A stretch of 18,284 nt of DNA, taken from positions 1-18,284 of the forward strand of contig JAJZAR010000018.1 in NCBI GenBank assembly GCA_021799315.1, given 5' to 3'. The notes beneath the pieces are model-generated. The model worked only from the letters and a program-made list of their open reading frames with translations. It made no database searches and was not told where the DNA came from. The position numbers and the translations under genes were made by a program. Shown in pieces: positions 7,999 to 14,116 of the stretch. This DNA is from Thermoplasmata archaeon (lineage in GTDB: Archaea; Thermoplasmatota; Thermoplasmata; Thermoplasmatales; Thermoplasmataceae). The stretch's first letter is position 1; the number at the start of each line of letters is the position of its first letter.

Positions 7999-9354
7999 AT
8001 GGGTTTGATCAATGAAGAGCTGAGGCCCGTAGAATTCAAGGATGTTTTTCTCCTCAAGCAGGATAGAGAGAGAATAGAGAAGTGGGCTCAATCATGGGCT
8101 CAGGGAACCGCAGTCAAAAAAGGCTTGATTCTTGCAGGGCCACCAGGATATGGTAAGACATCCATGGCATATGCCCTCTCTCGAACCATGGGTTGGGATC
8201 TCATTGAAATAAACGCCTCAGAAACACGTACTGAAGAATTCATAAAGAGAACCATAGGTATGTTCTCCAGCTACAGGGATCTTATGTCATTTGATAAGGA
8301 TCAAAATAAAATCACAAAAGTTGGCCTCATAGACGAGGCAGACAACATATACGAAAGAGGTGTTGGTGGAGGCACAGGTGAAAAGGGCGGATACAAAGCA
8401 GTTGCAGATATTCTTCATGACACAAAAATTCCCATAATTATTACAATGAATGAGTTTCAGGATTTCAAGAGAAAGAAGAGTTCTTCCATAGCGGCAATTC
8501 TCAATGCATGCGAGGTTGTGAATGTGGAGAAATTGTACGATAGAAAGGGAGGTATTGAATTCAGGAATGTTGTCAGGTCACTGACAGAGAAACTGTATGA
8601 TTACAGCGAAAATCATGGCTTCAAAGCCCAGAAAGAGGTTTTGTTAGAAATTGTCTCAGCGAATCTGCCGGACTTGAGAGCTGCCATAAATGATTCAGAG
8701 GCATATATTTTCTCAAGTGTTCAGAATGCCAATGCTACGGGCACCAGAGATTCACAATCTAAAGTGGTCTTTGACACCTTAAAAAGTATCCTTCATGGTC
8801 CAGATTTTGCCAATGCCAAAAGGGCTATCAATGACTCGGAGACAGACCCAGAAACTTTGATCCTCTGGATTTCAAGAAATATCCCACTGCAATCGAGAAC
8901 CTTTCAGTCAACTGTGGATTCCTTTGAATTCCTTGCAAAGATAGATTGTATAGATAGGACGGCAAGACGGAAGCTTTACTTTCGTCTTCTTGCATACGTT
9001 TCAGATCTGGAAGCCTTATTCTGGACAAAAATTGATATTAAGAAGCATGTTTACATTAAATTTCAGTTCCCAAATTACCTGATGAGCATGAGCAAATCAA
9101 AGAAAACGCGTTCCTCAAGGAACAGGGTATCAAGAGCTATTTCTGCCACTTTTCACATGTCCACAGAGGATGCATTACAAATGAGGGTAATATTTGGGGT
9201 GATGAGAAAATTTCAGAAGGAGTTTTCTCAGAATCTCATAAATTACATAAATCAAAAGGTCACGGAAAGAAACAGTAATCTTTCTGAAAATGGAAAAGTG
9301 AAGCTTTTGGAGCAGATCAGTTCAGGAGATATGGATATCTTTATCTCCGGATAG
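7999..9354 (+). CDS. rfcL: Replication factor C large subunit (clamp loader)
   Basis: A 451-residue AAA+ ATPase. In archaea one RfcL joins four small subunits to load the PCNA clamp at primer-template ends during replication and repair. Walker A is GPPGYGKTS at 47-55 and Walker B is LIDEADN at 110-116, with a sensor 1-like region IIITMNEF near 145-152. The N-terminal PVEFKDVFLLKQDRERIEKWAQSWAQG replaces the small-subunit RFC box, as is typical of RfcL. The lid and collar domains follow to the end. It lacks an obvious C-terminal PIP-box, which other archaeal RfcL proteins often carry. The gene for the small subunit is not in this window. Its last 33 bases overlap the convergent rnp2 gene. Confidence 0.95.
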   Translation: MGLINEELRPVEFKDVFLLKQDRERIEKWAQSWAQGTAVKKGLILAGPPGYGKTSMAYALSRTMGWDLIEINASETRTEEFIKRTIGMFSSYRDLMSFDKDQNKITKVGLIDEADNIYERGVGGGTGEKGGYKAVADILHDTKIPIIITMNEFQDFKRKKSSSIAAILNACEVVNVEKLYDRKGGIEFRNVVRSLTEKLYDYSENHGFKAQKEVLLEIVSANLPDLRAAINDSEAYIFSSVQNANATGTRDSQSKVVFDTLKSILHGPDFANAKRAINDSETDPETLILWISRNIPLQSRTFQSTVDSFEFLAKIDCIDRTARRKLYFRLLAYVSDLEALFWTKIDIKKHVYIKFQFPNYLMSMSKSKKTRSSRNRVSRAISATFHMSTEDALQMRVIFGVMRKFQKEFSQNLINYINQKVTERNSNLSENGKVKLLEQISSGDMDIFISG

Positions 9355-9606
9355 TTTTGCCTGGGATTTGCAGCCCTTTATTGTTCCGCTTACTCCAAGT
9401 ATTTTGAAGTCATTTTGCCGCGTGATCACATAATTACATATCTTGTCCTTGACAAATTGATCAGTGAGAACGATTATTTTCTGGTTATCACTAAATTTCT
9501 GTCTGCTACCGAATATTCTCTTCATGTCAAAGGACAGTTTCTTCACCTGCTCCTCATCTCTGTATCCTATGGCGATGTACCTTTTCCTGAATCGGGAGCA
9601 TTTCAT
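9322..9606 (-). CDS. rnp2: Ribonuclease P protein component 2 (Rnp2/Pop5)
   Basis: A 94-residue basic protein. FRKRYIAIGY at the N-terminus and KILGVSGTIKGCK near residues 68-80 are the opening strand and closing signature of archaeal Pop5, one of the proteins that activate RNase P RNA for tRNA 5'-end cleavage. It is shorter than the roughly 120 residues usual in archaea, mainly through loss between the first strand and first helix. The reading frame extends to an ATG at 9654, but TTTAATAT at 9636-9629 on the minus strand lies exactly 30 bases before the ATG at 9606, so the leaderless start at 9606 (MKCSRFRKRY) is preferred. The 3' end overlaps rfcL by 33 bases. It is divergent from rpl15e; in many archaea these two genes lie in the proteasome-exosome superoperon with rnp3, psmA and SBDS. 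Confidence 0.8.
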   Translation of the reverse strand: MKCSRFRKRYIAIGYRDEEQVKKLSFDMKRIFGSRQKFSDNQKIIVLTDQFVKDKICNYVITRQNDFKILGVSGTIKGCKSQAKLSGDKDIHIS

Positions 9607-9626
9607 CAACCACGGATTAAAAGAAA

Positions 9627-9636
9627 TTATATTAAA
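9627..9636 (-). promoter_or_regulatory. TATA box of rnp2
   Basis: Minus-strand TTTAATATAA (9636 to 9627) is a good TATA box 30-21 bases before the ATG at 9606. It lies inside the longer reading frame that starts at 9654, which is the main argument for the shorter protein. Confidence 0.6.
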
Positions 9637-9649
9637 CATTGTCCGATGA

Positions 9650-9665
9650 AGCATTCTCGAATGCT
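9650..9665. repeat. Palindrome upstream of rnp2 promoter
   Basis: AGCATTC and GAATGCT form a perfect 7-base inverted repeat around a 2-base centre (TC). It ends 14 bases upstream of the rnp2 TATA box, a position suitable for an operator. No regulator is known; it could also be chance. Confidence 0.4.
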
Positions 9666-9789
9666 GATTGAGATCTTCTATGGATCAACGTTATTGCATC
9701 CCAATTTCAGTAATCTGCATATGGTCTCAGTTCAAGAAGCCCTTTTGAAATTAATTGGTTATTATGTAAGGATAACATAACCAGTTATG

Positions 9790-9842
9790 AACTCAGCCTG
9801 AACTGATTTTCAAAAAATCTAATCTTAAACTCAGCGTAAACT
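9790..9842. repeat. Pair of 15-base direct repeats upstream of rpl15e
   Basis: AACTCAGCCTGAACT at 9790-9804 recurs as AACTCAGCGTAAACT at 9828-9842, with 13 of 15 bases equal and 38 bases from start to start. Both lie upstream of the rpl15e TATA box (9895-9902) in the divergent spacer shared with rnp2. They may be a regulator site or a remnant duplication. The rest of 9666-9890 contains no gene I can support. Confidence 0.45.
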
Positions 9843-9894
9843 ATTGAGGTCTTCCTGAGCATTCTCATTTTTCACACCCTCAAAAACAACAAAA

Positions 9895-9936
9895 TTATTT
9901 ATTATGGCTACATATCACCCTACATTATTCAGGGAG
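9895..9936 (+). promoter_or_regulatory. TATA box and ribosome binding site of rpl15e
   Basis: TTATTTAT at 9895-9902 predicts transcription from about 9925. AGGGAG at 9931-9936 then lies within a short leader, six bases before the ATG at 9943. An in-frame ATG at 9904 touches the TATA box and would fall outside the transcript, so this pair of signals decides the start. Confidence 0.6.
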
Positions 9937-9942
9937 AAAAAA

Positions 9943-10539
9943 ATGGTAAATCATTCGAACCTATACGGTAATATTACAGAAACATGGAATAACCCGAAGA
10001 AGTCGGAAATACTCATCTTTCAAAGACAGAGAATGATCGATTGGAGAAGGGGAAATTCAGTAGAGAGAGTGGAATATCCAACCAGACTTGATAGAGCGAG
10101 AGCTCTTGGCTACAAGGCAAAAACAGGTTATGTGGTTGTGAGATCGAGGGTGAGACGTGGCGGATCAAACAGACCAAAGATCATGGGAGGAAGGAGACCA
10201 AGGAGAATGGCATATTCCAAACTTACAAGGAAAAAGAGCATTCAGTGGATTGCCGAGGAGAGGGCAGCTGATAAGTACCCTAACACCGAGGTTCTGAATT
10301 CCTATTATGTGGGTGAAGATGGATTCTACAAATACTACGAAATCATACTCGTGGACAAGTCTAATCCTCAGATATTTTCAAACAAAGAAATTTCATGGAT
10401 AGTAGAACCCCAGAACAAAGGGAGAGTATACAGAGGTTTAACATCTGCAGGATACAAGGGACGGGGATTGAGGACAGGCAGAAAGAATTCATCAAAGAGC
10501 AGGCCATCCATAAGAGCCAACGGAAGATTAAGAAGATAA
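9943..10539 (+). CDS. rpl15e: Large-subunit ribosomal protein L15e (eL15)
   Basis: A 198-residue, strongly basic protein of the 50S subunit, the normal archaeal length. The N-terminus NLYGNITETWNNPKKS, the block PTRLDRARALGYKAK at about 46-60, the RRGG and GRRPRRM basic stretches, VLNSYYVGEDGFYKYYE near 117-133 and GRVYRGLTSAGYKGRG near the C-terminus are all standard eL15 features. A longer frame begins at an ATG at 9904, adding 13 residues (MATYHPTLFREKK), but the Shine-Dalgarno AGGGAG six bases before 9943, the TATA position and the family length all favour 9943. It is divergent from rnp2 and followed by a T-rich stretch and a tRNA gene. Confidence 0.95.
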   Translation: MVNHSNLYGNITETWNNPKKSEILIFQRQRMIDWRRGNSVERVEYPTRLDRARALGYKAKTGYVVVRSRVRRGGSNRPKIMGGRRPRRMAYSKLTRKKSIQWIAEERAADKYPNTEVLNSYYVGEDGFYKYYEIILVDKSNPQIFSNKEISWIVEPQNKGRVYRGLTSAGYKGRGLRTGRKNSSKSRPSIRANGRLRR

Positions 10540-10560
10540 ATTTTTAAACTTTTCTTATTT
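10540..10560 (+). terminator. T-rich terminator after rpl15e
   Basis: Directly after the TAA of rpl15e comes a T-rich stretch (ATTTTTAAAC then TTTTCTTATTT). Archaeal RNA polymerase stops at such runs of T without needing a hairpin. The same stretch may supply the TATA element for the tRNA gene at 10583. Confidence 0.4.
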
Positions 10561-10582
10561 CAAATATAAAGAAAATTATAAT

Positions 10583-10663
10583 GCCGCGGTGGCCCAGTGG
10601 TACGGCGCCAGACTTGAGATCTGGTTCCCTTGTGGATCGGGAGTTCGAATCTCTCCCGCGGCG
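10583..10663 (+). tRNA. tRNA-Ser (anticodon TGA)
   Basis: An 81-base class II tRNA. The acceptor stem GCCGCGG pairs perfectly with CCGCGGC, followed by discriminator G73 as in serine tRNAs. The D stem is GCC/GGC. The anticodon stem CCAGA/TCTGG holds the loop CTTGAGA with anticodon TGA at 10615-10617. A long variable arm (TCC-CTTGT-GGA) is diagnostic of Ser or Leu tRNAs. The T arm is GGGAG-TTCGAAT-CTCTC. It reads UCA, and other UCN codons through wobble. The CCA end is not encoded (CTAAC follows), and there is no intron. No copy of its 3' end occurs elsewhere in the window, so there is no sign of an element integrated here. Confidence 0.95.
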
Positions 10664-10734
10664 CTAACCACAATATATATGAATTTGTAAACCCACATAT
10701 GTTTGTTTTTCCAGAAGCAATGACGCAACTTTCT

Positions 10735-10778
10735 ATTGGAAGTTTCCAATTCTTCAAATTTTTTTGAACTATGGTTCA
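10735..10778. repeat. Two adjacent short inverted repeats
   Basis: ATTGGAA and TTCCAAT flank a GT centre at 10735-10750, and TGAAC and GTTCA flank a 4-base centre at 10765-10778. They lie 15 bases apart in AT-rich DNA. I cannot assign a role; they would form small hairpins or serve as protein sites. Confidence 0.35.
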
Positions 10779-10967
10779 TACGCAATTACTTCGTACAGCA
10801 CTTAATTGATACTCAGGACACGGAACATGTTAATCAGTCCTACCAGATCCTTAATTCACCGATAGACAAACTCCCCAATGTAAAAAATAAATTAAGCCAT
10901 GTCGTTAAAGGCTGTAAGGTTCTTGATAACCCGCTGTCTGAGCTTGTGAGTGATAAATAAATAAAAA

Positions 10968-10977
10968 TTTTATATAT
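10968..10977 (+). promoter_or_regulatory. Orphan TATA box
   Basis: TTTATATAT, following a run of A and T, is among the best TATA matches in the window and would start transcription near 10998. No reading frame of useful length begins downstream before the gene at 11178, which has its own TATA box at 11139. Confidence 0.4.
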
Positions 10978-10991
10978 CAGAATTGGGCTGG

Positions 10992-11054
10992 AAAAATCTC
11001 TTTGATCTTATTGAACCAGGTATAGGGGCAGTCTTAAAATTGCAGGAGATTTTT
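10992..11054. repeat. Long-range inverted repeat (possible RNA stem)
   Basis: AAAAATCTC at 10992-11000 is perfectly complementary to GAGATTTTT at 11046-11054, 45 bases apart. The repeat begins where the orphan promoter would start transcription. It could close a small structured RNA or be two half-sites of an operator. Confidence 0.35.
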
Positions 11055-11138
11055 AAGAGTTGTGCCATCGAGGGTAGGGTGTTGTCAAAACCATGACATT
11101 CTGCGCATAAACAAAATTGGCATTGATGGGCTTTCGAA

Positions 11139-11146
11139 TTTATAAA
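11139..11146 (+). promoter_or_regulatory. TATA box of the large membrane protein gene
   Basis: TTTATAAA at 11139-11146 predicts transcription from about 11169-11170. That is downstream of the in-frame ATG at 11160 and 8-9 bases before the in-frame ATG at 11178, so it favours the later start. Confidence 0.5.
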
Positions 11147-11177
11147 GTATATTACTCACATGGTAATTCGCCTGTAC

Positions 11178-13562
11178 ATGGGGAAGCTGCTATCATATAT
11201 TGTTGGTACAGGCTTGATTTTGTTTCTATCCTACTATTACCTTTCTATATTCTTTTACCCACTCATTATGTGGCTGAGCCCAGCCTTTGGCGCCCCTGTC
11301 ATGCTTATCACCGGGAATCTGCTCTTTCTTCTGGGGAATATGGTACACCATACATACCTCATACCCTTATACATTGTTGTAGGGGCCTGCATTGGTCTCT
11401 CCTCAAGAAAGGGAAGAAGAGCCCTCACTGCCACAATGGGCATCTACAGTACAATTCTGTCCATAACCGGCATTTCTCTGTTCTTCATTTTAGAAACAAA
11501 TCCATCCATCATCGGGGCTTTTTCCAGCTTATCCTCTTCACAATCCACAGGTGCTTCAGGACTGATTAGTACCATGCCGCCACTGCCTTCAGGCATCACA
11601 TTATCCTCCATAACATCAGAGCCACTACTTCAGAGACTCATATCCATCATGGGAACCTTAAGCTCAAACCTATCTTCTGTTTCCACATCTTCCCTGTTTA
11701 GCGATTTTTCAACTATGTTTCCAGTAGTGCTTCATTCTTTCATCATTTTCGCAGTGGAAGACTTTCTTGTTGTCATAGTTTCTGCAATTCTGGTGGGTTA
11801 TCTTGTAGGCAAGGTGATCAGACGTATCCCTCTTAAGATAGGGAATAAGGCATCAGCCCCCGCTGGTATATCTTCAAAGAATGTTGTTATCATTATGATC
11901 CTGCTTCTCGTGATCTCCATGGGTTTTATGTCTGTACCGATGGCACATTCCGGTGTTCAGGCTAATGGAAAAAGTATGGTCGATGGGCAATCTACTGTGA
12001 TGTCCTGTATTGCCAGCGGTAAATCCATGATAGCAGATGGAAGCGCCGGCAATCTATCTCTGATTTCAGGATTTGTTGGGAAAACAGGAGATAGTTTCAC
12101 TGTTTTGGGTTCCCTAGAAAATGGAACCCACGCGAGAAACCTCATTCCCGGCTTAAATCATTCAATGATGTCCGTGGTGGAAATCTCACTGAATTTTTCC
12201 AACCTTATGAATCAGTTATACACAAATTCCATCTATTCTGAATTCAATCTACATTACAGCATATTGAAGAATTATTATGATGCGGTGAGCGGAGGTATAC
12301 TCATAAGCCTGGTCTCAGAAAACACCTCTGCAAGTGCATTATCCTATGGGACAGCAGACACAGCTTTCATAGAGGGACTTGGTGGCGCAGATGTTACTCC
12401 TCTGTTATCAACGGTTTTTCCAGGAAATTATCTTGGCATAAATGCCAATACATATGTTGGAGTGTATGTTTATGCCTTCACTCTCAATCTATCTCACATA
12501 TCTGGTAATGTGAGAAATGGCACACTTATGTCAGGCAATTCTCAGGAACGCAGTGTGTTATTGGCTAACCTCCAGAGTCATCTGGGCACGGGCAAGCCAC
12601 AAAATCTAAGTTCCTTTGTTTATGCCGCCGGGTGCATCAACAGTTCTTCACTTGGCAAACTCACTGAAGAAACTCCACTCTCTAATGCAGCATTCAGTTC
12701 CGGGGAAAGCATAACTTTTTCTCTTTCCATATTTGAACAGAATTCCGTTTATCATTCTTCCGGAGAACACCATAGTTTCACCATGGCGCATATGATAGGA
12801 TATTCTTCAAACCTTTCAGACCTGAATGGGAGTAATACGGTTATGATTACAGGCATACCCGTTTCCCAAAGTGGGAGTGGATATAATGTGACAGTTTATT
12901 ATCAGAACAGTTCTCTTCTTAAACATATTAATTTTGGATATGCAACTCACAACACAATATATGGAAATACGCTGGATCCGATGACTGAAGTGTATACATC
13001 AAATATGACCTTTCCAGCCTATCTCACATGGAGTGAACATACAGGTGTTGTTGGATCACACACTCATTATATTTCAGTGACTGTAACAAATAAGGATAAC
13101 AGCACCTTATACAATGTAACACTCAACGCCTCAGCCATATCTGATCTATATCCTCATAATTCCTTAAGGGTGATAGGAACTTCTTCAATCAATTCCAGTT
13201 CTCTTGCAACTGGTGAAGATCTAAAACTGAATTTTACAGTGCTGACTGAAAATCCTGGGGCCTACGTGTTTCCCCCACCTGAATTGTCCTACGAAAGCAA
13301 TGGCACCTTAATTGTATCTTCCGGTTACACCCTAAATATTGTCCAGGGAAATCAGAGTCTGTACTCAACAGTAAATGATGTCATACATTTCTACGTGGGT
13401 TATGCTGCCAGTAATGTATATTATGCCATCTCCTATCTGAACATAACGATCTTTCCTGAATTTTACCTCTTTGATCTGCTGATTTCACTGATCATCATTG
13501 GGGACATTATACTGGAAGTCAGAATGTTTGCAAGATGGCGCAAAAACAGAGATAAAAAATGA
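11178..13562 (+). CDS. Large multi-pass membrane protein with a sequon-rich outer domain, function unknown
   Basis: A 794-residue protein (800 if the ATG at 11160 is used; the TATA box favours 11178). About six hydrophobic segments fill the first 255 residues (roughly 2-32, 39-55, 58-74, 82-105, 181-214 and 235-255), with a Ser/Thr-rich loop at 106-180. A domain of about 500 residues follows, then one last membrane segment near 763-784 and a basic tail (RWRKNRDKK) that should lie in the cytoplasm. The 500-residue domain carries 22 N-X-S/T sequons by my count, so it is probably outside the cell and N-glycosylated. Residues about 630-715 (ISVTVTNKDNSTLYNVTLN and following) look like a membrane-proximal Ig-like fold of the CARDB/NEW3 kind. 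I do not recognise the family. It ends one base before the convergent Nudix gene. Confidence 0.8.
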   Translation: MGKLLSYIVGTGLILFLSYYYLSIFFYPLIMWLSPAFGAPVMLITGNLLFLLGNMVHHTYLIPLYIVVGACIGLSSRKGRRALTATMGIYSTILSITGISLFFILETNPSIIGAFSSLSSSQSTGASGLISTMPPLPSGITLSSITSEPLLQRLISIMGTLSSNLSSVSTSSLFSDFSTMFPVVLHSFIIFAVEDFLVVIVSAILVGYLVGKVIRRIPLKIGNKASAPAGISSKNVVIIMILLLVISMGFMSVPMAHSGVQANGKSMVDGQSTVMSCIASGKSMIADGSAGNLSLISGFVGKTGDSFTVLGSLENGTHARNLIPGLNHSMMSVVEISLNFSNLMNQLYTNSIYSEFNLHYSILKNYYDAVSGGILISLVSENTSASALSYGTADTAFIEGLGGADVTPLLSTVFPGNYLGINANTYVGVYVYAFTLNLSHISGNVRNGTLMSGNSQERSVLLANLQSHLGTGKPQNLSSFVYAAGCINSSSLGKLTEETPLSNAAFSSGESITFSLSIFEQNSVYHSSGEHHSFTMAHMIGYSSNLSDLNGSNTVMITGIPVSQSGSGYNVTVYYQNSSLLKHINFGYATHNTIYGNTLDPMTEVYTSNMTFPAYLTWSEHTGVVGSHTHYISVTVTNKDNSTLYNVTLNASAISDLYPHNSLRVIGTSSINSSSLATGEDLKLNFTVLTENPGAYVFPPPELSYESNGTLIVSSGYTLNIVQGNQSLYSTVNDVIHFYVGYAASNVYYAISYLNITIFPEFYLFDLLISLIIIGDIILEVRMFARWRKNRDKK

Positions 13563-13563
13563 A

Positions 13564-14004
13564 TTAAGGCGAGGCTGGCATGCTCTCTGCATTATTTCTC
13601 GCATTTATGAATTCCATTGCCCTTCGTATGATCCTTTTCTGATTTTCATGCCGTAAATATTTCATGGCATCTTCGAAATTGAGCCATACATAGGCATCAT
13701 GTTCCTCAGAGGTTCTAACCTTTGTCCTTGGATCAACTTCTCCAAGGAAGAGGATAACCTCTTTGTGAATGTTCTTGTTCCTGTAGAAGTAATAGTCTGT
13801 CTTCTCCTCAAAACCTTCCAGGATCTGGCACCTTATACCGCTCTCTTCCTCAGTTTCCCTGATGGCAGCAGTGATCTTGCTTTCGCCCTTCTCAATATGA
13901 CCCTTTGTAAAGTCAAGATATCCGTCCTTTTTCATCAGGAATAGAAACTGAATTTCTCCAAGTCTTCTGAAGATGATTATTCCTGAACTAATTTCGTAAA
14001 CCAT
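13564..14004 (-). CDS. Nudix hydrolase, diadenosine tetraphosphatase (Ap4A hydrolase)-like
   Basis: A 146-residue Nudix protein with an intact box starting at G35: GHIEKGE, seven residues, then RETEEESGI at 49-57, with metal ligands E50, E53 and E54. The sequence YLDFTKGHIEKGES and the short single-domain layout match the bis(5'-nucleosyl)-tetraphosphatase branch (asymmetric, NUDT2-like), which clears Ap4A made by aminoacyl-tRNA synthetases under stress. The substrate is assigned by family resemblance only. The start at 14004 fits a TATA box (TTTTATAA at 14031-14024 on the minus strand). It differs clearly from the Nudix protein at 6437, so they are not recent duplicates. It is divergent from pgk across 112 bases. 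Confidence 0.88.
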   Translation of the reverse strand: MVYEISSGIIIFRRLGEIQFLFLMKKDGYLDFTKGHIEKGESKITAAIRETEEESGIRCQILEGFEEKTDYYFYRNKNIHKEVILFLGEVDPRTKVRTSEEHDAYVWLNFEDAMKYLRHENQKRIIRRAMEFINARNNAESMPASP

Positions 14005-14069
14005 GGGGGTGAATCACAATTTATTATAAAATGTTGATTTATATACTAAATATTGAATAGGGTTTGTAG

Positions 14070-14105
14070 TTAAATACTTACATAATTAATTTAAACGCTT
14101 AGGGG
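14070..14105 (+). promoter_or_regulatory. Promoter and ribosome binding site of the pgk-pfdA-ftsY operon
   Basis: TTAAATAC at 14070-14077 predicts a transcript starting near 14100. AGGGG at 14101-14105 would then be at the very 5' end of a leader of about 16 bases, 11 bases before the ATG at 14117. Unlike most genes here, this operon appears to have a short leader with a Shine-Dalgarno site. Confidence 0.45.
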
Positions 14106-14116
14106 ATAACCTCGCA

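Larger units (their letters stand above)
10664..11177. other. Long spacer without a convincing gene
   Basis: About 510 AT-rich bases between tRNA-Ser and the large membrane protein gene. A 74-codon frame from a TTG at 10736 to 10960 has no ribosome binding site, no well-placed TATA box and no family I recognise; a TATA-like ATATATATG at 10672-10680 precedes it by too far. The antisense frame at the start is the tRNA itself. The stretch holds two short inverted repeats (10735-10750 and 10765-10778), an orphan TATA box at 10968-10977, a 9-base inverted repeat pair (10992-11000 with 11046-11054) and another (TGTCA-N6-TGACA at 11083-11098). It may contain a small RNA or the decayed remains of a gene; neither is shown. 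Confidence 0.5.

Noticed and set aside
9415..9780. A 121-codon plus-strand frame downstream of rfcL
   Set aside because: It is antisense to rnp2, whose protein has recognisable Pop5 signatures and a well-placed TATA box. The plus-strand translation matches nothing I know and has no promoter or ribosome binding site.
9640..9842. Possible C/D box guide RNA in the rnp2-rpl15e spacer (CGATGA, GTTATGA and several CTGA)
   Set aside because: Neither C-like box matches RTGATGA, and the spacing of C, D', C' and D elements does not fit a 50-60 base archaeal guide RNA.
10560..10785. Minus-strand frames across the tRNA gene with translations such as GEIRTPDP and PYHWATAA
   Set aside because: These are translations of the antisense strand of a serine tRNA, a well-known source of spurious protein annotations.
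10736..10960. A 74-codon plus-strand frame beginning with TTG
   Set aside because: There is no Shine-Dalgarno, no TATA box at a suitable distance, no recognised family, and the region is AT-rich. It is kept only as part of the unexplained spacer.
11117..11569. A 150-codon frame overlapping the start of the large membrane protein
   Set aside because: It is in another frame of the membrane protein gene, begins upstream of the TATA box at 11139, and has a Cys/His/Tyr-rich composition typical of a shadow frame.
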